Positions 44,006-52,782 of a stretch of 63,539 bases of DNA are shown piece after piece. Location: positions 1 through 63,539 of the forward strand of contig CAZXFF010000006.1 in NCBI GenBank assembly GCA_964640305.1, given 5' to 3'. Below the pieces are notes generated by a model that worked only from the letters and a program-made list of their open reading frames with translations, was not told the origin of the DNA and made no database searches. The translations under genes and the position numbers were made by a program. The stretch comes from Coprenecus sp964640305. Its GTDB lineage: Bacteria > Bacteroidota > Bacteroidia > Bacteroidales > UBA932. Each line of letters opens with the position of its first letter. Position 1 is the first letter of the stretch.

Positions 44006-46237
44006 ATGAGACGTATAGCTATCATATCTTTGCTGCTGGCATGTGTGGTGTCGAATGCAGCCGAAAAGAAGGAGGATTGCCGCCTCCTTTCCCCGAACGG
44101 AAAACTTGCTTTGGAATTCAGTCTTACGGAGAAGGGTGAGCCGGAGTACTTCCTGTCTTTCAACGGGGTGAATGTACTCGACAAGAGCCGTTTGGGATTT
44201 GATATACGGCATGAGGGGGGAGTCAATGACATTCAGCATTTCATGCCGGGATGGACCGTCAGGGAAAGCAATACTGTCCTGCGTCCTTCGCAGATGAAGA
44301 GCGGTTTCCGTCTCGACAGTGTGACCAGAGCCGCAGTGGATTATACCTGGGAGCCGGTCTGGGGAGAGGAAAAGGAAATCCGGGACCATCACAACGAGAT
44401 GGCGGTATATCTGAGCCAGCCCGACATATATTCTTCCGATTCGGCGCGCAGGACGATTGTGATACGTTTCAGACTGTTTGACGACGGTCTGGGCTTCCGC
44501 TATGAATTCCCCAAGCAGAAGAACCTGAATTACTTCACTATTGCCGAAGAACTCACGGAATTTGCATTGAGCGAAGACCTGACTGCGTTCTGGATAGGAG
44601 GGGACTATGATGCAAACGAATTCATCTACGAGAAATCCCCTATAAGCAGGATTGCCGAACTGTATCCCGATTTCGACCGCAGCGGCAACTCATGCATCTG
44701 TCCGATGCCTGTGCCTGGGGTACAGACTCCCGTTATGATGAAAAGGGATACCGGTGGCCTTTACATGAATATCCATGAGGCAGCGCTGAACAACTATTCT
44801 TCCATGCAGCTGGAAGTCAGGGAAAATGGAGAGGGCAAGACCAAGTTCGTATCCCATCTGGTTCCGGATGCCCTGGGGAACAAAGGCTATATCCAGACTC
44901 CGCACACTTCGCCGTGGAGGACAGTGATAGTCACCGACAATGCCCCGGCTGTTCTGGAAAGCCGTCTGATCCTCAATCTGAACGAGCCTTGCGCCATAGA
45001 GAATACCGACTGGATACGCCCCCAGAAGTTTGTAGGAGTATGGTGGCAGATGTTCGCTCCGGGTCAGGGTACATGGTCCTATACCAATGAGCCCAATGTG
45101 CAGATCGGGATTACCGATTATACCAAGACCAAACCGAACGGCACCCATGCGGCAAATACGGAAAATGTGAAGAAATACATTGATTTCGCTGCGGAGAACG
45201 GTATCGAAGGTGTCCTGGTGGAAGGCTGGAACCAGGGTTGGGAAGACTGGTTCGGGCAGTTCAAGGAATTCGTCTTCGACTTCATTACGCCTTACCCTGA
45301 TTTCGATGTAGCAGAATTGAGGGATTATGCTAAGTCGAAAGGGGTACAGCTGGTGATGCACCATGAGACTTCGGGATCTACCCTGAACTATGAAAGATAC
45401 CTCGACAGGGCTTACCAGTTCATGAATGACAACAACTATTCCGTGGTCAAGAGCGGATATGTGGGGCCTATCATTCCGAGGGGCAGCCACCATTATGACC
45501 AGCCTACGGTAAACCATTTCCTGCATTGTATCAGGCGTGCCGCCGAGTACGGTATAATGATAGATGCGCATGAGCCGGTGCGGCCTACCGGAATGCACCG
45601 CACATATCCGAATTATCTGGCTGCGGAATCGGCAAGGGGTACTGAGTTCGAGTCCATGGGGTTGGTAGGGAATCCTCCGGACCACACTACCATCCTTCCG
45701 TTTACCCGTTTCATGGGCGGTCCCATGGACTATACCCCGGGTATCTTCGAAGGGGATATGTCCTACTATGATCCGAATGCCGATGGCCATGTGCATACGA
45801 CTCTGGTAAAGCAGCTTGCATTGTATGTCGTGCTCTATTCTCCGTTGCAGATGGTGGCGGACCTGCCTGAGAATTACAGGCGCTATTATGACGCTTTCAC
45901 TTTCATACGGAATGTGCCCACTGACTGGGACTATACAAAGGTCCTGGAAGCGGAACCAGGAGATTATATCACTACAGCCCGCAAGGAAAAGGGTGCCGAC
46001 AGATGGTTTATCGGGGCGATTACGGATGAGAATGCGAGGAGGGCAATTATAGATTTTTCACTCCTCCCGCTGACTCCCGGCAAGCAATACACCGCTACCA
46101 TATATGCGGATGGGGAAGATGCTTCCTGGGACGAGAATCCGAAGAGCTACAGAATCTCCGAGACTGTAGTCACTTCCGGTTCCAAACTGGAGATCCCCCT
46201 GGCACGTAGCGGAGGGGCTGCAATAGAGTTGCGTTAG
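44006..46237 (+). CDS. GH97 glycosidase, inverting (SusB-like) type
   Basis: A 743-residue secreted protein (signal MRRIAIISLLLACVVSNA) with the GH97 N-terminal beta-sandwich (LLSPNGKLALEFSLTEKGEP), catalytic barrel and C-terminal beta domain. Motifs: NGIEGVLVEGWNQGWEDW, LVMHHETSGSTLNYE, IDAHEPVRPTGMHRTYPN and LAAESARGTEFE. The glutamates in HHETSG, HEPVRPTG and AAESARG correspond to the inverting machinery and calcium site of SusB rather than the Asp nucleophile of retaining members. It likely cleaves alpha-glucosides in the periplasm. No SusC/SusD pair is nearby. Confidence 0.92.
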   Translation: MRRIAIISLLLACVVSNAAEKKEDCRLLSPNGKLALEFSLTEKGEPEYFLSFNGVNVLDKSRLGFDIRHEGGVNDIQHFMPGWTVRESNTVLRPSQMKSGFRLDSVTRAAVDYTWEPVWGEEKEIRDHHNEMAVYLSQPDIYSSDSARRTIVIRFRLFDDGLGFRYEFPKQKNLNYFTIAEELTEFALSEDLTAFWIGGDYDANEFIYEKSPISRIAELYPDFDRSGNSCICPMPVPGVQTPVMMKRDTGGLYMNIHEAALNNYSSMQLEVRENGEGKTKFVSHLVPDALGNKGYIQTPHTSPWRTVIVTDNAPAVLESRLILNLNEPCAIENTDWIRPQKFVGVWWQMFAPGQGTWSYTNEPNVQIGITDYTKTKPNGTHAANTENVKKYIDFAAENGIEGVLVEGWNQGWEDWFGQFKEFVFDFITPYPDFDVAELRDYAKSKGVQLVMHHETSGSTLNYERYLDRAYQFMNDNNYSVVKSGYVGPIIPRGSHHYDQPTVNHFLHCIRRAAEYGIMIDAHEPVRPTGMHRTYPNYLAAESARGTEFESMGLVGNPPDHTTILPFTRFMGGPMDYTPGIFEGDMSYYDPNADGHVHTTLVKQLALYVVLYSPLQMVADLPENYRRYYDAFTFIRNVPTDWDYTKVLEAEPGDYITTARKEKGADRWFIGAITDENARRAIIDFSLLPLTPGKQYTATIYADGEDASWDENPKSYRISETVVTSGSKLEIPLARSGGAAIELR

Positions 46238-46257
46238 GGCAGCGGACATGCAGCTGC

Positions 46258-47061
46258 TTACCACCCGAAGTTGAAGGACAGGCCGAGCACATGGACATAT
46301 TGTGTCTGCTTGGTCAGGTAAACGGTATATACGCTTCCGTCTGAGCCGTGAGTGTCGTCTACCTTACGGGAGTTCCTTATATCGAAATAGTAATAGAGTT
46401 CCATTCCGAAATTGTCAGTGGCATCCCATTTAAGGCCGAGGGAGAATCTCGTACGGTCTATGAATGCCCCTCCCCCGTATGTTCCGGTATTCAGGGTATT
46501 TGAAAGTTCAGTAAAGAAATAGGGGGACAGGTCCGTGTGGGGAATCTCGTAATCGACCTTGAATTTGGAACGGATTATCCATTCGTATTTGGGCAGGACG
46601 TCTGGGTCCGGTCCCCATGCCCTTATGTTTACCAGCGGTCTCTCGGTAAGCGAGAATTTCCAGTTCCCGTATTCTATTTGCCCTTTCAGATCGGAAAAGA
46701 CCCTGTGGCGGTACTCCCAGTGGGCATCGTACCACACTTGTCCCTGTGTGAGGAAGGACATGAAGATATATCCGGCGGATACGGAGAAGTAATCGCATAC
46801 TTCATAGCCCAAGGACCCCAGCAGGTAATTGCGGTCTATCCTGCTGAGATTGTTCCTGAACCTCAATTCATTGTTGACGGTGAAGGATAGCCTGTCCGTA
46901 ATAGGTATGTCGAAATCCACATCGACGCGGCCCCTTACATCTGCAGGAACGGTTTTTTCGATTGTTTCCACTTCGGGAACTTCCTGCGCAATTACCGGCA
47001 TCATGGACGCAGGTGCCAGTAATGTGGCCAGTATAAGCAATATAAGAAAATGTCTCATCAT
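46258..47061 (-). CDS. DUF2490 family outer-membrane beta-barrel protein
   Basis: A 267-residue protein with signal peptide (LATLLAPASMMPVIAQ), then alternating amphipathic strands: RLSFTVNNELRFRNNLSRID, YFSVSAGYIFM, WKFSLTERPLVNIRAWGPDP, TRFSLGLKWDATDNFGMELY, ending in an aromatic residue (SFNFGW), as in outer-membrane barrels. DUF2490 has no known function. It converges on the GH97 gene. Confidence 0.82.
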   Translation of the reverse strand: MMRHFLILLILATLLAPASMMPVIAQEVPEVETIEKTVPADVRGRVDVDFDIPITDRLSFTVNNELRFRNNLSRIDRNYLLGSLGYEVCDYFSVSAGYIFMSFLTQGQVWYDAHWEYRHRVFSDLKGQIEYGNWKFSLTERPLVNIRAWGPDPDVLPKYEWIIRSKFKVDYEIPHTDLSPYFFTELSNTLNTGTYGGGAFIDRTRFSLGLKWDATDNFGMELYYYFDIRNSRKVDDTHGSDGSVYTVYLTKQTQYVHVLGLSFNFGW

Positions 47062-47142
47062 GGATAATCTGTGTTATCGGACAAAGATGAGAACAATTTC
47101 TTAATTAAATCTAAAACGATATTACAATTTTATTAAAAAAAA

Positions 47143-47460
47143 GGGAGGGACTGTAAGCCGAGTTCTGTACCGGCAGATGCCGGCCTCTATCATTTATCTG
47201 AGCGGCCTACCCCCCGGCAAAGGACGGGCAGCCCTTATGTGCCGGTATATTTGGCCTTGCAGGTCGCAGGCGGATACTCCAGCCATGTCACCATGGATGG
47301 ACGCAGGCTCTTACCCTGCATTTTCACCCTTACCCCTGGCGGGGCGGTTATTTTCTGTTACCCGTGACGTAAACTTGCGCCTACCTGTGCTTTCCACAGT
47401 GCGATGCCCTGTCCTGCCCGGACTTTCCTCTGCAGTGCAGCGATAGAGCGTCCCACCCTT
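47143..47460 (-). ncRNA. rnpB: RNase P RNA, class A
   Basis: Read on the minus strand the 318-nt sequence has P1 5' strand GGGTGGGAC (47450-47458), pairing with GTCCCTCCC (47143-47151). The signature GAGGAAAGTCCGGGC lies at 47416-47430 and ACAGAACTCGGCTTA at 47154-47168. This is the catalytic subunit that trims tRNA 5' ends. A run of eight T follows P1 and probably ends transcription. Ends are good to a few nucleotides. Confidence 0.94.
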
Positions 47461-47484
47461 TGAGTATTGTCAAAAAACGTGTTT

Positions 47485-48717
47485 CTATTTTCCGTATCTG
47501 GCTATATTGCGTTCCAGTTCCCTGCGTATGCGGGGAGACAGTTGGCAATGTTCGTGGCATTGCATATCGTAATTCCATATCCGTGCCACGCAGTAGTTGG
47601 AATGTTTGCATCCGCTTACGGTGCATGTACCGTCCTTGAGTTTGTTTACGAAATCCGTATCGTAAACGAGAGGCCTTGCCATTTCCACGAATTCGAAACC
47701 TGCACCCAGCACCTTGTTTATGCTGTCAAGGGAGTTCAAGCCTCCCACAAATGCCAAAGGCATCTTGAGGGCTTTGCGGAACCGGATGCTGTCATCGAAG
47801 AAGAATGCCTCTTTGAACGGTTCGTCCTTTATCATCATTTTGCCGAACATGGAGACCCCGATCTTGAGCCACCACAGGCTTTTCCAGGGCATATATCCGG
47901 TAAGGGTATTGATAGGCATGGCCCCGCGCATCACATACATTGGGGCCCTGCTGACAAATCCTCCACTGAGGACCAGGCAGTGGGCTCCGTCCTGCTCGAG
48001 CCTCTGCGCTACTTTTATGCAGTCTTCCACTTCCAGTCCTCCCTTGAATCCGTCTCTGGTATTGGTCTTGACAAGTACGGCGATGTCGTCTCCGGCAGCT
48101 TTCATGACTTCTTCCATCACCATATCCATGAAAATCATCCTGTTTTCAAGTTTTCCGCCGAATCTGTCCTTCCTGTGGTTGGTATAAGGGGACAGGAACT
48201 GGGAGATAAGGTATCCGTGGCCGGCATGGATTTCTACTGCATCGAAACCTCCGTCGCGGGCTATCCTTACGGCGTTTCCGAAGTCCTTTACTATCTGCTT
48301 TATTTCATCTTCCCTCAGGCCGTGTACAAAAGTAGGGGAGTAGAGGTTGAATCCTCCTGATGCTCCGACAGGTCTCTGCCCGCAGTACATTCTGTGTGAC
48401 ATGTTGCCGCAGTGCCCCAACTGGATACATGCTTTTGCTCCGGCTGCGTGGATGGAGTCGGTAAGGTCCCTGAGGCCGGGAATGATTTCCGGTCTCATCC
48501 AGAGCTGCCTGTGGAACGAAAGTCCGCTTTTGGATACGGATGCATAGGCGACTCCGGTCATGCCGACTCCGCCTCTGGCAAGAGCGGTATGGTATTCCTT
48601 GAGCTGAGGGGTAGGAACGTGGCCGTCGCACATCCCTTCGTAAGCGGAGGCCCTGATAACGCGGTTCTTCAGTTCCAGAGGACCGATTTTGGCAGGGGTA
48701 AACAAAATTGAATCCAT
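47485..48717 (-). CDS. Old Yellow Enzyme-family flavin oxidoreductase, candidate steroid/bile-acid 5-beta-reductase
   Basis: A 410-residue FMN TIM-barrel: FTPAKIGPLELKNRVIRASA, CIQLGHCGN, FDAVEIHAGHGYLISQFLSP and YTNHRKDRFGGKLENR. The His pair in HAGHGYL matches OYE substrate-binding residues. The last 55 residues carry four cysteines, C-x5-C-x10-C-x3-C, unlike the CxxC spacing of 2,4-dienoyl-CoA reductase. Long enzymes of that type add an FAD/NADH domain, absent here. It lies 6 nt after the SRD5A-type gene. OYE-type enzymes reduce the delta4 bond of 3-oxo-steroids in some gut bacteria, so that role fits the context but is inferred. Confidence 0.85.
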   Translation of the reverse strand: MDSILFTPAKIGPLELKNRVIRASAYEGMCDGHVPTPQLKEYHTALARGGVGMTGVAYASVSKSGLSFHRQLWMRPEIIPGLRDLTDSIHAAGAKACIQLGHCGNMSHRMYCGQRPVGASGGFNLYSPTFVHGLREDEIKQIVKDFGNAVRIARDGGFDAVEIHAGHGYLISQFLSPYTNHRKDRFGGKLENRMIFMDMVMEEVMKAAGDDIAVLVKTNTRDGFKGGLEVEDCIKVAQRLEQDGAHCLVLSGGFVSRAPMYVMRGAMPINTLTGYMPWKSLWWLKIGVSMFGKMMIKDEPFKEAFFFDDSIRFRKALKMPLAFVGGLNSLDSINKVLGAGFEFVEMARPLVYDTDFVNKLKDGTCTVSGCKHSNYCVARIWNYDMQCHEHCQLSPRIRRELERNIARYGK

Positions 48718-48723
48718 GATATG

Positions 48724-49503
48724 CTAATATATAAAAGGAATGACTCTTTTTCTTTTGAGGGAAGTAAAGCTTTCCCCGAATTCTTCAGTATATTTTTCGT
48801 ATAGGGAGTTGGCTCTCGGAGCCAGATTTGCAAATGTCCACATGCAGAAGATTGCACCGGGCACCGACCACGTCAGTATAGCGAAACCGAACCATTCGGT
48901 TATTTCCCCGAAATAGTTGGCTGATGATACATATCTGAACATGCCTCCCATCGGTATGTAATGCTTTGTATCTCCAGGTTTCCTGAGATGCCTGATGATG
49001 TGGTCGGACTGGAGGTTTACTATCATCCCGAAAAGGAATATGACGGTACCTGCTATGAACTGCGGCGAATACAGCCATTCTGCATCGTAACGTCCGGGTA
49101 CTATCTCTTCCGAAAAATGGAAAAGCCATGCGGCCTGGAGATATGTATTGACAAGATTGAATACTATCCCCATGGCCATGACAGCAATCGGCATCTTGCT
49201 TTTGCCTTTCATCAGGAAAGGGAAGATGAGCGATCTCTGGAAATAGTGGATAAGGAACAGGGATGCCATTACCGTCACAGCTATGTTCTCATAGCCTTTT
49301 TCAACAATGAAGAAAACCAGCATGGCAAGGAATGAAGGGACTTCCATCAGAACCCATGCCACTTTGTTGTTTATCATGGGTCCCCATCCTTTCGTACGGA
49401 GGTATCCGTAACCTGCTTTGAAATACTGCAATGCCACGAAAACTATTACGGCCAGAATGGCCATCACCTCCATGGTTACTTTGAACACTTGAAAATCGTA
49501 CAC
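48724..49503 (-). CDS. Steroid 5-alpha-reductase (SRD5A)-family membrane enzyme
   Basis: A 259-residue protein with about six hydrophobic helices. Its C-terminal third matches the SRD5A domain: IPMGGMFRYVSSANYFGEIT, EWFGFAILTWSVPGAIFCMW, LAPRANSLYEKYTEEFGESF, ending KRVIPFIY. The Asn-x3-Gly-Glu-x2-Glu-Trp segment and Arg-Tyr-Phe pattern are the NADPH-binding block, and the length equals that of human SRD5A1. It should reduce the delta4 bond of 3-oxo-steroids to the 5-alpha (allo) form in the membrane. Placement between an OYE gene and a thioesterase gene (gaps of 6 and 2 nt) suggests one operon. Confidence 0.86.
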   Translation of the reverse strand: MYDFQVFKVTMEVMAILAVIVFVALQYFKAGYGYLRTKGWGPMINNKVAWVLMEVPSFLAMLVFFIVEKGYENIAVTVMASLFLIHYFQRSLIFPFLMKGKSKMPIAVMAMGIVFNLVNTYLQAAWLFHFSEEIVPGRYDAEWLYSPQFIAGTVIFLFGMIVNLQSDHIIRHLRKPGDTKHYIPMGGMFRYVSSANYFGEITEWFGFAILTWSVPGAIFCMWTFANLAPRANSLYEKYTEEFGESFTSLKRKRVIPFIY

Positions 49504-49505
49504 AA

Positions 49506-50246
49506 TTATAAAGGTTTTAGGTTTATACTGGTAAGGAATACAGTCGTATCGGCAATCTTCCCTTCGATGAAATGGCGGCCTTCTCCGGTCTCGGCATGGT
49601 ACAGGCTTACCTTTTCACCGAGCCTTGCTTCATGGTTGAAGTTTATGCTGTAGCTGTCTATTGATGAATGCATAAGTATCTCAGGACTGATGCTGTCGAA
49701 TGCCCATTCGATGTATTTTGCATTGTTGACATGCATGTTGAAATCCAGATCCGAATACAGGACTTCCTTTTCCCGTACAAGCTCCATACCGGAGGGCGAT
49801 CTGAGTTTCCCGCAATGCTCTGGAACAGCATCCCGCTCCAGTGCAGTGGAAAGTCCTTTGTCTCCAAGGACATGTTCTGGACGCAGGAGCCTTCTGGTAC
49901 CGATATCCATTATGAGCCAGGAACTGGTTGAGGCTATAAGCAGCTCTCCTGTACCGGCATTGCGGACTTCGAAGTCCCTCAGCGAAAACACACCGTCCCG
50001 TCCCTTGTGCCATGTCTCCATTTCCACTACATCGTCCCACACCGGAGATTTAAGGAATCGGACATCCATTCTGGAAAGGACCCAGACACTGTTGGATTTC
50101 AGGAGTTCGCTGTACCCGAAACCTATTGCGGTTGCATGCATATAAGCGATCTCCTGAGCATGGGACATGAAAGAGAAAGCCCTGCACCGCTTGTTGGTGT
50201 CAACATCCGATGTGTTGATTTTATATTGTATTTTCAGACTGTTCAT
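49506..50246 (-). CDS. Acyl-ACP thioesterase (FatA/FatB-like)
   Basis: A 246-residue double-hotdog thioesterase: YKINTSDVDTNKRCRAFSFM, VWVLSRMDVRFLKSPVWDDV, TWHKGRDGVFSLRDFEV, and the catalytic second-hotdog block SDLDFNMHVNNAKYIEWAFD. It normally releases fatty acids from acyl carrier protein. As first gene of the operon with the steroid-reductase-like genes it could act on an acyl- or bile-acyl thioester, but a housekeeping lipid role is equally possible. Confidence 0.88.
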   Translation of the reverse strand: MNSLKIQYKINTSDVDTNKRCRAFSFMSHAQEIAYMHATAIGFGYSELLKSNSVWVLSRMDVRFLKSPVWDDVVEMETWHKGRDGVFSLRDFEVRNAGTGELLIASTSSWLIMDIGTRRLLRPEHVLGDKGLSTALERDAVPEHCGKLRSPSGMELVREKEVLYSDLDFNMHVNNAKYIEWAFDSISPEILMHSSIDSYSINFNHEARLGEKVSLYHAETGEGRHFIEGKIADTTVFLTSINLKPL

Positions 50247-50269
50247 GGCCTAAGAAAAAATTGAACTCA

Positions 50270-50277
50270 CAAAGATA
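50270..50277 (-). promoter_or_regulatory. -7 box of the thioesterase - SRD5A - OYE operon
   Basis: Reads TATCTTTG on the minus strand, 23 nt before the thioesterase ATG. No convincing -33 box. Confidence 0.45.
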
Positions 50278-50306
50278 GTCATTTAACAAAATCTGAAATT
50301 ATTTTT

Positions 50307-50338
50307 TTTGCATAGTTTTATTTTTTGCCATAACTTTG
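50307..50338 (+). promoter_or_regulatory. Consensus promoter of pyrG operon
   Basis: TTTG at 50307-50310 and TAACTTTG at 50331-50338, 20 nt apart, 27 nt before the pyrG ATG. One of the best promoter matches in the window. Confidence 0.65.
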
Positions 50339-50364
50339 TTCCCCCGTAAGTAATATAATTGTTT

Positions 50365-51984
50365 ATGTCAGTCAAATATGTATTCGTTACGGGAGGAGTT
50401 ACCTCATCTTTGGGAAAAGGAATAATTTCCGCTTCATTGGCAAAGCTCCTGCAGTCCAGAAACCTTCGTGTCACCATCCAGAAATTCGATCCGTACCTGA
50501 ATGTGGATCCCGGTACGCTTAATCCCTACGAGCATGGGGAATGCTTTGTTACCGAAGACGGGGCAGAGACTGACCTGGACCTTGGCCATTATGAACGTTT
50601 CCTGAATATATATACATCCCGTTCCAATAACGTTACCACAGGTAAAATATACCGTACTGTCATAGACAAGGAAAGGCAAGGTGCATATCTTGGCAAAACT
50701 GTCCAGATCATACCCCACATTACCGATGAGATCAAGCGCAGGATGCTGCTGCTCGGCAAAAGCGGACAGTACGATGTGGTCATTACCGAAATTGGCGGAA
50801 CGGTAGGGGATATCGAGTCCCTCCCTTTTGTGGAGGCGATGCGTCAGCTGCAGTGGGAACTTCCCGATGAAGACTGCCTTGTCATACATCTGACACTGGT
50901 GCCTTACCTGAGTGCAGCCAAGGAACTCAAGACAAAGCCGACCCAGCATTCCGTTAAGCTCCTGCAGCAGGACGGAGTACAGCCGGATATCCTTATCTGC
51001 CGTACCGAACACAGTATTACCCCCGACATACGCAAGAAACTGGCATTGTTCTGCAATGTCAGACAAAATGCCGTGATCGAGTCAATAGATGCAGATACCA
51101 TATATAAAGTGCCTCTGCTGATGAGAGGCGAGAAACTGGATGAGATTGTTCTTGAAAAGTTCGGTCTGACAGATCTCCCGGCTCCTGATCTCACAAAGTG
51201 GACAGGATTCCTGGACAAATATTCCCACCCGGAGCACAACGTTACAATCGCCCTTGTCGGCAAATATGTCGAACTTCAGGATGCATACAAGTCAATACTA
51301 GAAGCATTCATACATGCAGGGGCTGCAAATAACTGCAAGGTGAAGGTAGTGCCTATCCACAGCGAATTCATAACAGATGATAATGTCTCGGAAAAGCTTT
51401 CGGGAATGGACGGGGTCCTCGTTGCTCCAGGTTTCGGAGAGAGAGGTCTCGAAGGGAAGATCAGGGCGATAAGGCATGCAAGGGAAAACGACATTCCGCT
51501 TTTCGGAATATGTCTCGGCATGCAGATGGCAGTCGTGGAATTTGCAAGGAACGTTCTGGGACTGGGCGATGCAATGTCGACAGAAGTGGAAGCCAATACT
51601 CCACATCCCGTAATTGACCTTATGGCTGACCAGAAAGCCATAACGATAAAGGGCGGGACAATGCGTCTCGGGGCATACCAGTGTGAACTGGAAGACGGAT
51701 CCCTGGCCGCAAGGATATACGGCAAACCGCTGATTTCCGAGAGACACAGGCACCGTTACGAACTGAACAACGAATATGTGCCTCTGTTGAACGAAAAAGG
51801 TATGAGGACTTCCGGACGCAATCCCGAAACAGGTCTTGTGGAAATTGTGGAAATACCTTCACATCCCTTCTTTATCGGAGTCCAGTTCCATCCCGAATAC
51901 AAGAGTACGCCTGAAAATCCACAGCCGATTTTCGTGGCTTTCGTGAAAGCTGCCCTGGAATACCGTGAAAAGAACAATGCATAG
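50365..51984 (+). CDS. pyrG: CTP synthase
   Basis: A 539-residue protein from the ATG at 50365; a TTG two codons earlier is disregarded. It has the synthetase domain (KYVFVTGGVTSSLGKGIISA, FDPYLNVDPGTLNPYEHGEC) and the glutamine amidotransferase domain from about residue 290 (APGFGERGLEGKIRAIRHAR, nucleophile Cys in PLFGICLGMQMAVVEFA, His-Glu in GVQFHPEYKSTPENPQP). It makes CTP from UTP with ammonia from glutamine. The next gene starts 3 nt later. Confidence 0.98.
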   Translation: MSVKYVFVTGGVTSSLGKGIISASLAKLLQSRNLRVTIQKFDPYLNVDPGTLNPYEHGECFVTEDGAETDLDLGHYERFLNIYTSRSNNVTTGKIYRTVIDKERQGAYLGKTVQIIPHITDEIKRRMLLLGKSGQYDVVITEIGGTVGDIESLPFVEAMRQLQWELPDEDCLVIHLTLVPYLSAAKELKTKPTQHSVKLLQQDGVQPDILICRTEHSITPDIRKKLALFCNVRQNAVIESIDADTIYKVPLLMRGEKLDEIVLEKFGLTDLPAPDLTKWTGFLDKYSHPEHNVTIALVGKYVELQDAYKSILEAFIHAGAANNCKVKVVPIHSEFITDDNVSEKLSGMDGVLVAPGFGERGLEGKIRAIRHARENDIPLFGICLGMQMAVVEFARNVLGLGDAMSTEVEANTPHPVIDLMADQKAITIKGGTMRLGAYQCELEDGSLAARIYGKPLISERHRHRYELNNEYVPLLNEKGMRTSGRNPETGLVEIVEIPSHPFFIGVQFHPEYKSTPENPQPIFVAFVKAALEYREKNNA

Positions 51985-51987
51985 CAG

Positions 51988-52782
51988 ATGAAAATATATC
52001 TTCCCGCAGCATTATTCCTCCTGTCAGCAGCCCTTTTGCTTTCCATGTCAATAAAAGCGGAGACACCTCCGCCTGCAGTGGAGAATTACGTCCTGACATC
52101 CAAAGAGGCATTCAAGCATGACATGTCCTCCTACACCCAGGGACTCTTCTTCTATAACGGGGAGATGTATGAAAGTGCAGGGCAATATGGATCTTCTTCT
52201 TTCAGAAAGGTGGACCCTGTAACCGGAAAAGTCCTGAAGTCAATACAGTTTCCTCCTGAATATTTTGCAGAAGGATCATGTGCAGTAGACGGCAGGGCAT
52301 ATGTACTGACGTGGAAAGAAGGCCTGTGCATGGTCTATGACCTGACTTCTTTCGTTAAGCTTGCGGAATTCCGCTACAGCGGGGAAGGATGGGGACTGAC
52401 TACCGACGGTAAATCCCTGATAATGAGCAATGGCACATCTACATTGTCATTCCGTGATCCGATGACTTTCCTGGAGCAGTATACACTGCAGGTCAGGTTG
52501 GACGGGAAGCCGGTACAGTTTCTGAATGAACTGGAATACATCGACGGGAAAATCTGGGCGAATGTCTATGGACTGGATTTCATCGTCATTATAGATCCGG
52601 CAACAGGGAATGTCACAGGCAGGATAGACTGCCGCGGATTGCTGGATGCGAAATACAGGACCAGGAATATAGACGTTTTCAACGGAATAGCATACAACCC
52701 TGAAGACAACTCGATATATCTTACCGGAAAATATTGGCCGATCATATACAAGGTTACAATAAAAAGAGCTGAAGATGAGTAA
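51988..52782 (+). CDS. Glutaminyl-peptide cyclotransferase
   Basis: A 264-residue protein with an N-terminal signal or anchor (LPAALFLLSAALLLSMSIKA) and a beta-propeller of the bacterial/plant glutaminyl cyclase type: SSYTQGLFFYNGEMYESAGQ, YGSSSFRKVDPVTGKVL, NELEYIDGKIWANVYGLDFI, NGIAYNPEDNSIYLTGKYWP. It converts N-terminal Gln of exported proteins to pyroglutamate, common in Bacteroidota, whose secreted proteins often begin with Gln after signal cleavage. It overlaps glnN by 8 bp. Confidence 0.9.
   Translation: MKIYLPAALFLLSAALLLSMSIKAETPPPAVENYVLTSKEAFKHDMSSYTQGLFFYNGEMYESAGQYGSSSFRKVDPVTGKVLKSIQFPPEYFAEGSCAVDGRAYVLTWKEGLCMVYDLTSFVKLAEFRYSGEGWGLTTDGKSLIMSNGTSTLSFRDPMTFLEQYTLQVRLDGKPVQFLNELEYIDGKIWANVYGLDFIVIIDPATGNVTGRIDCRGLLDAKYRTRNIDVFNGIAYNPEDNSIYLTGKYWPIIYKVTIKRAEDE

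Noticed and set aside
44690..45796. A 368-codon minus-strand frame inside the GH97 gene
   Set aside because: It is antisense to the catalytic domain of GH97, His/Arg/Ile-rich and without motifs.
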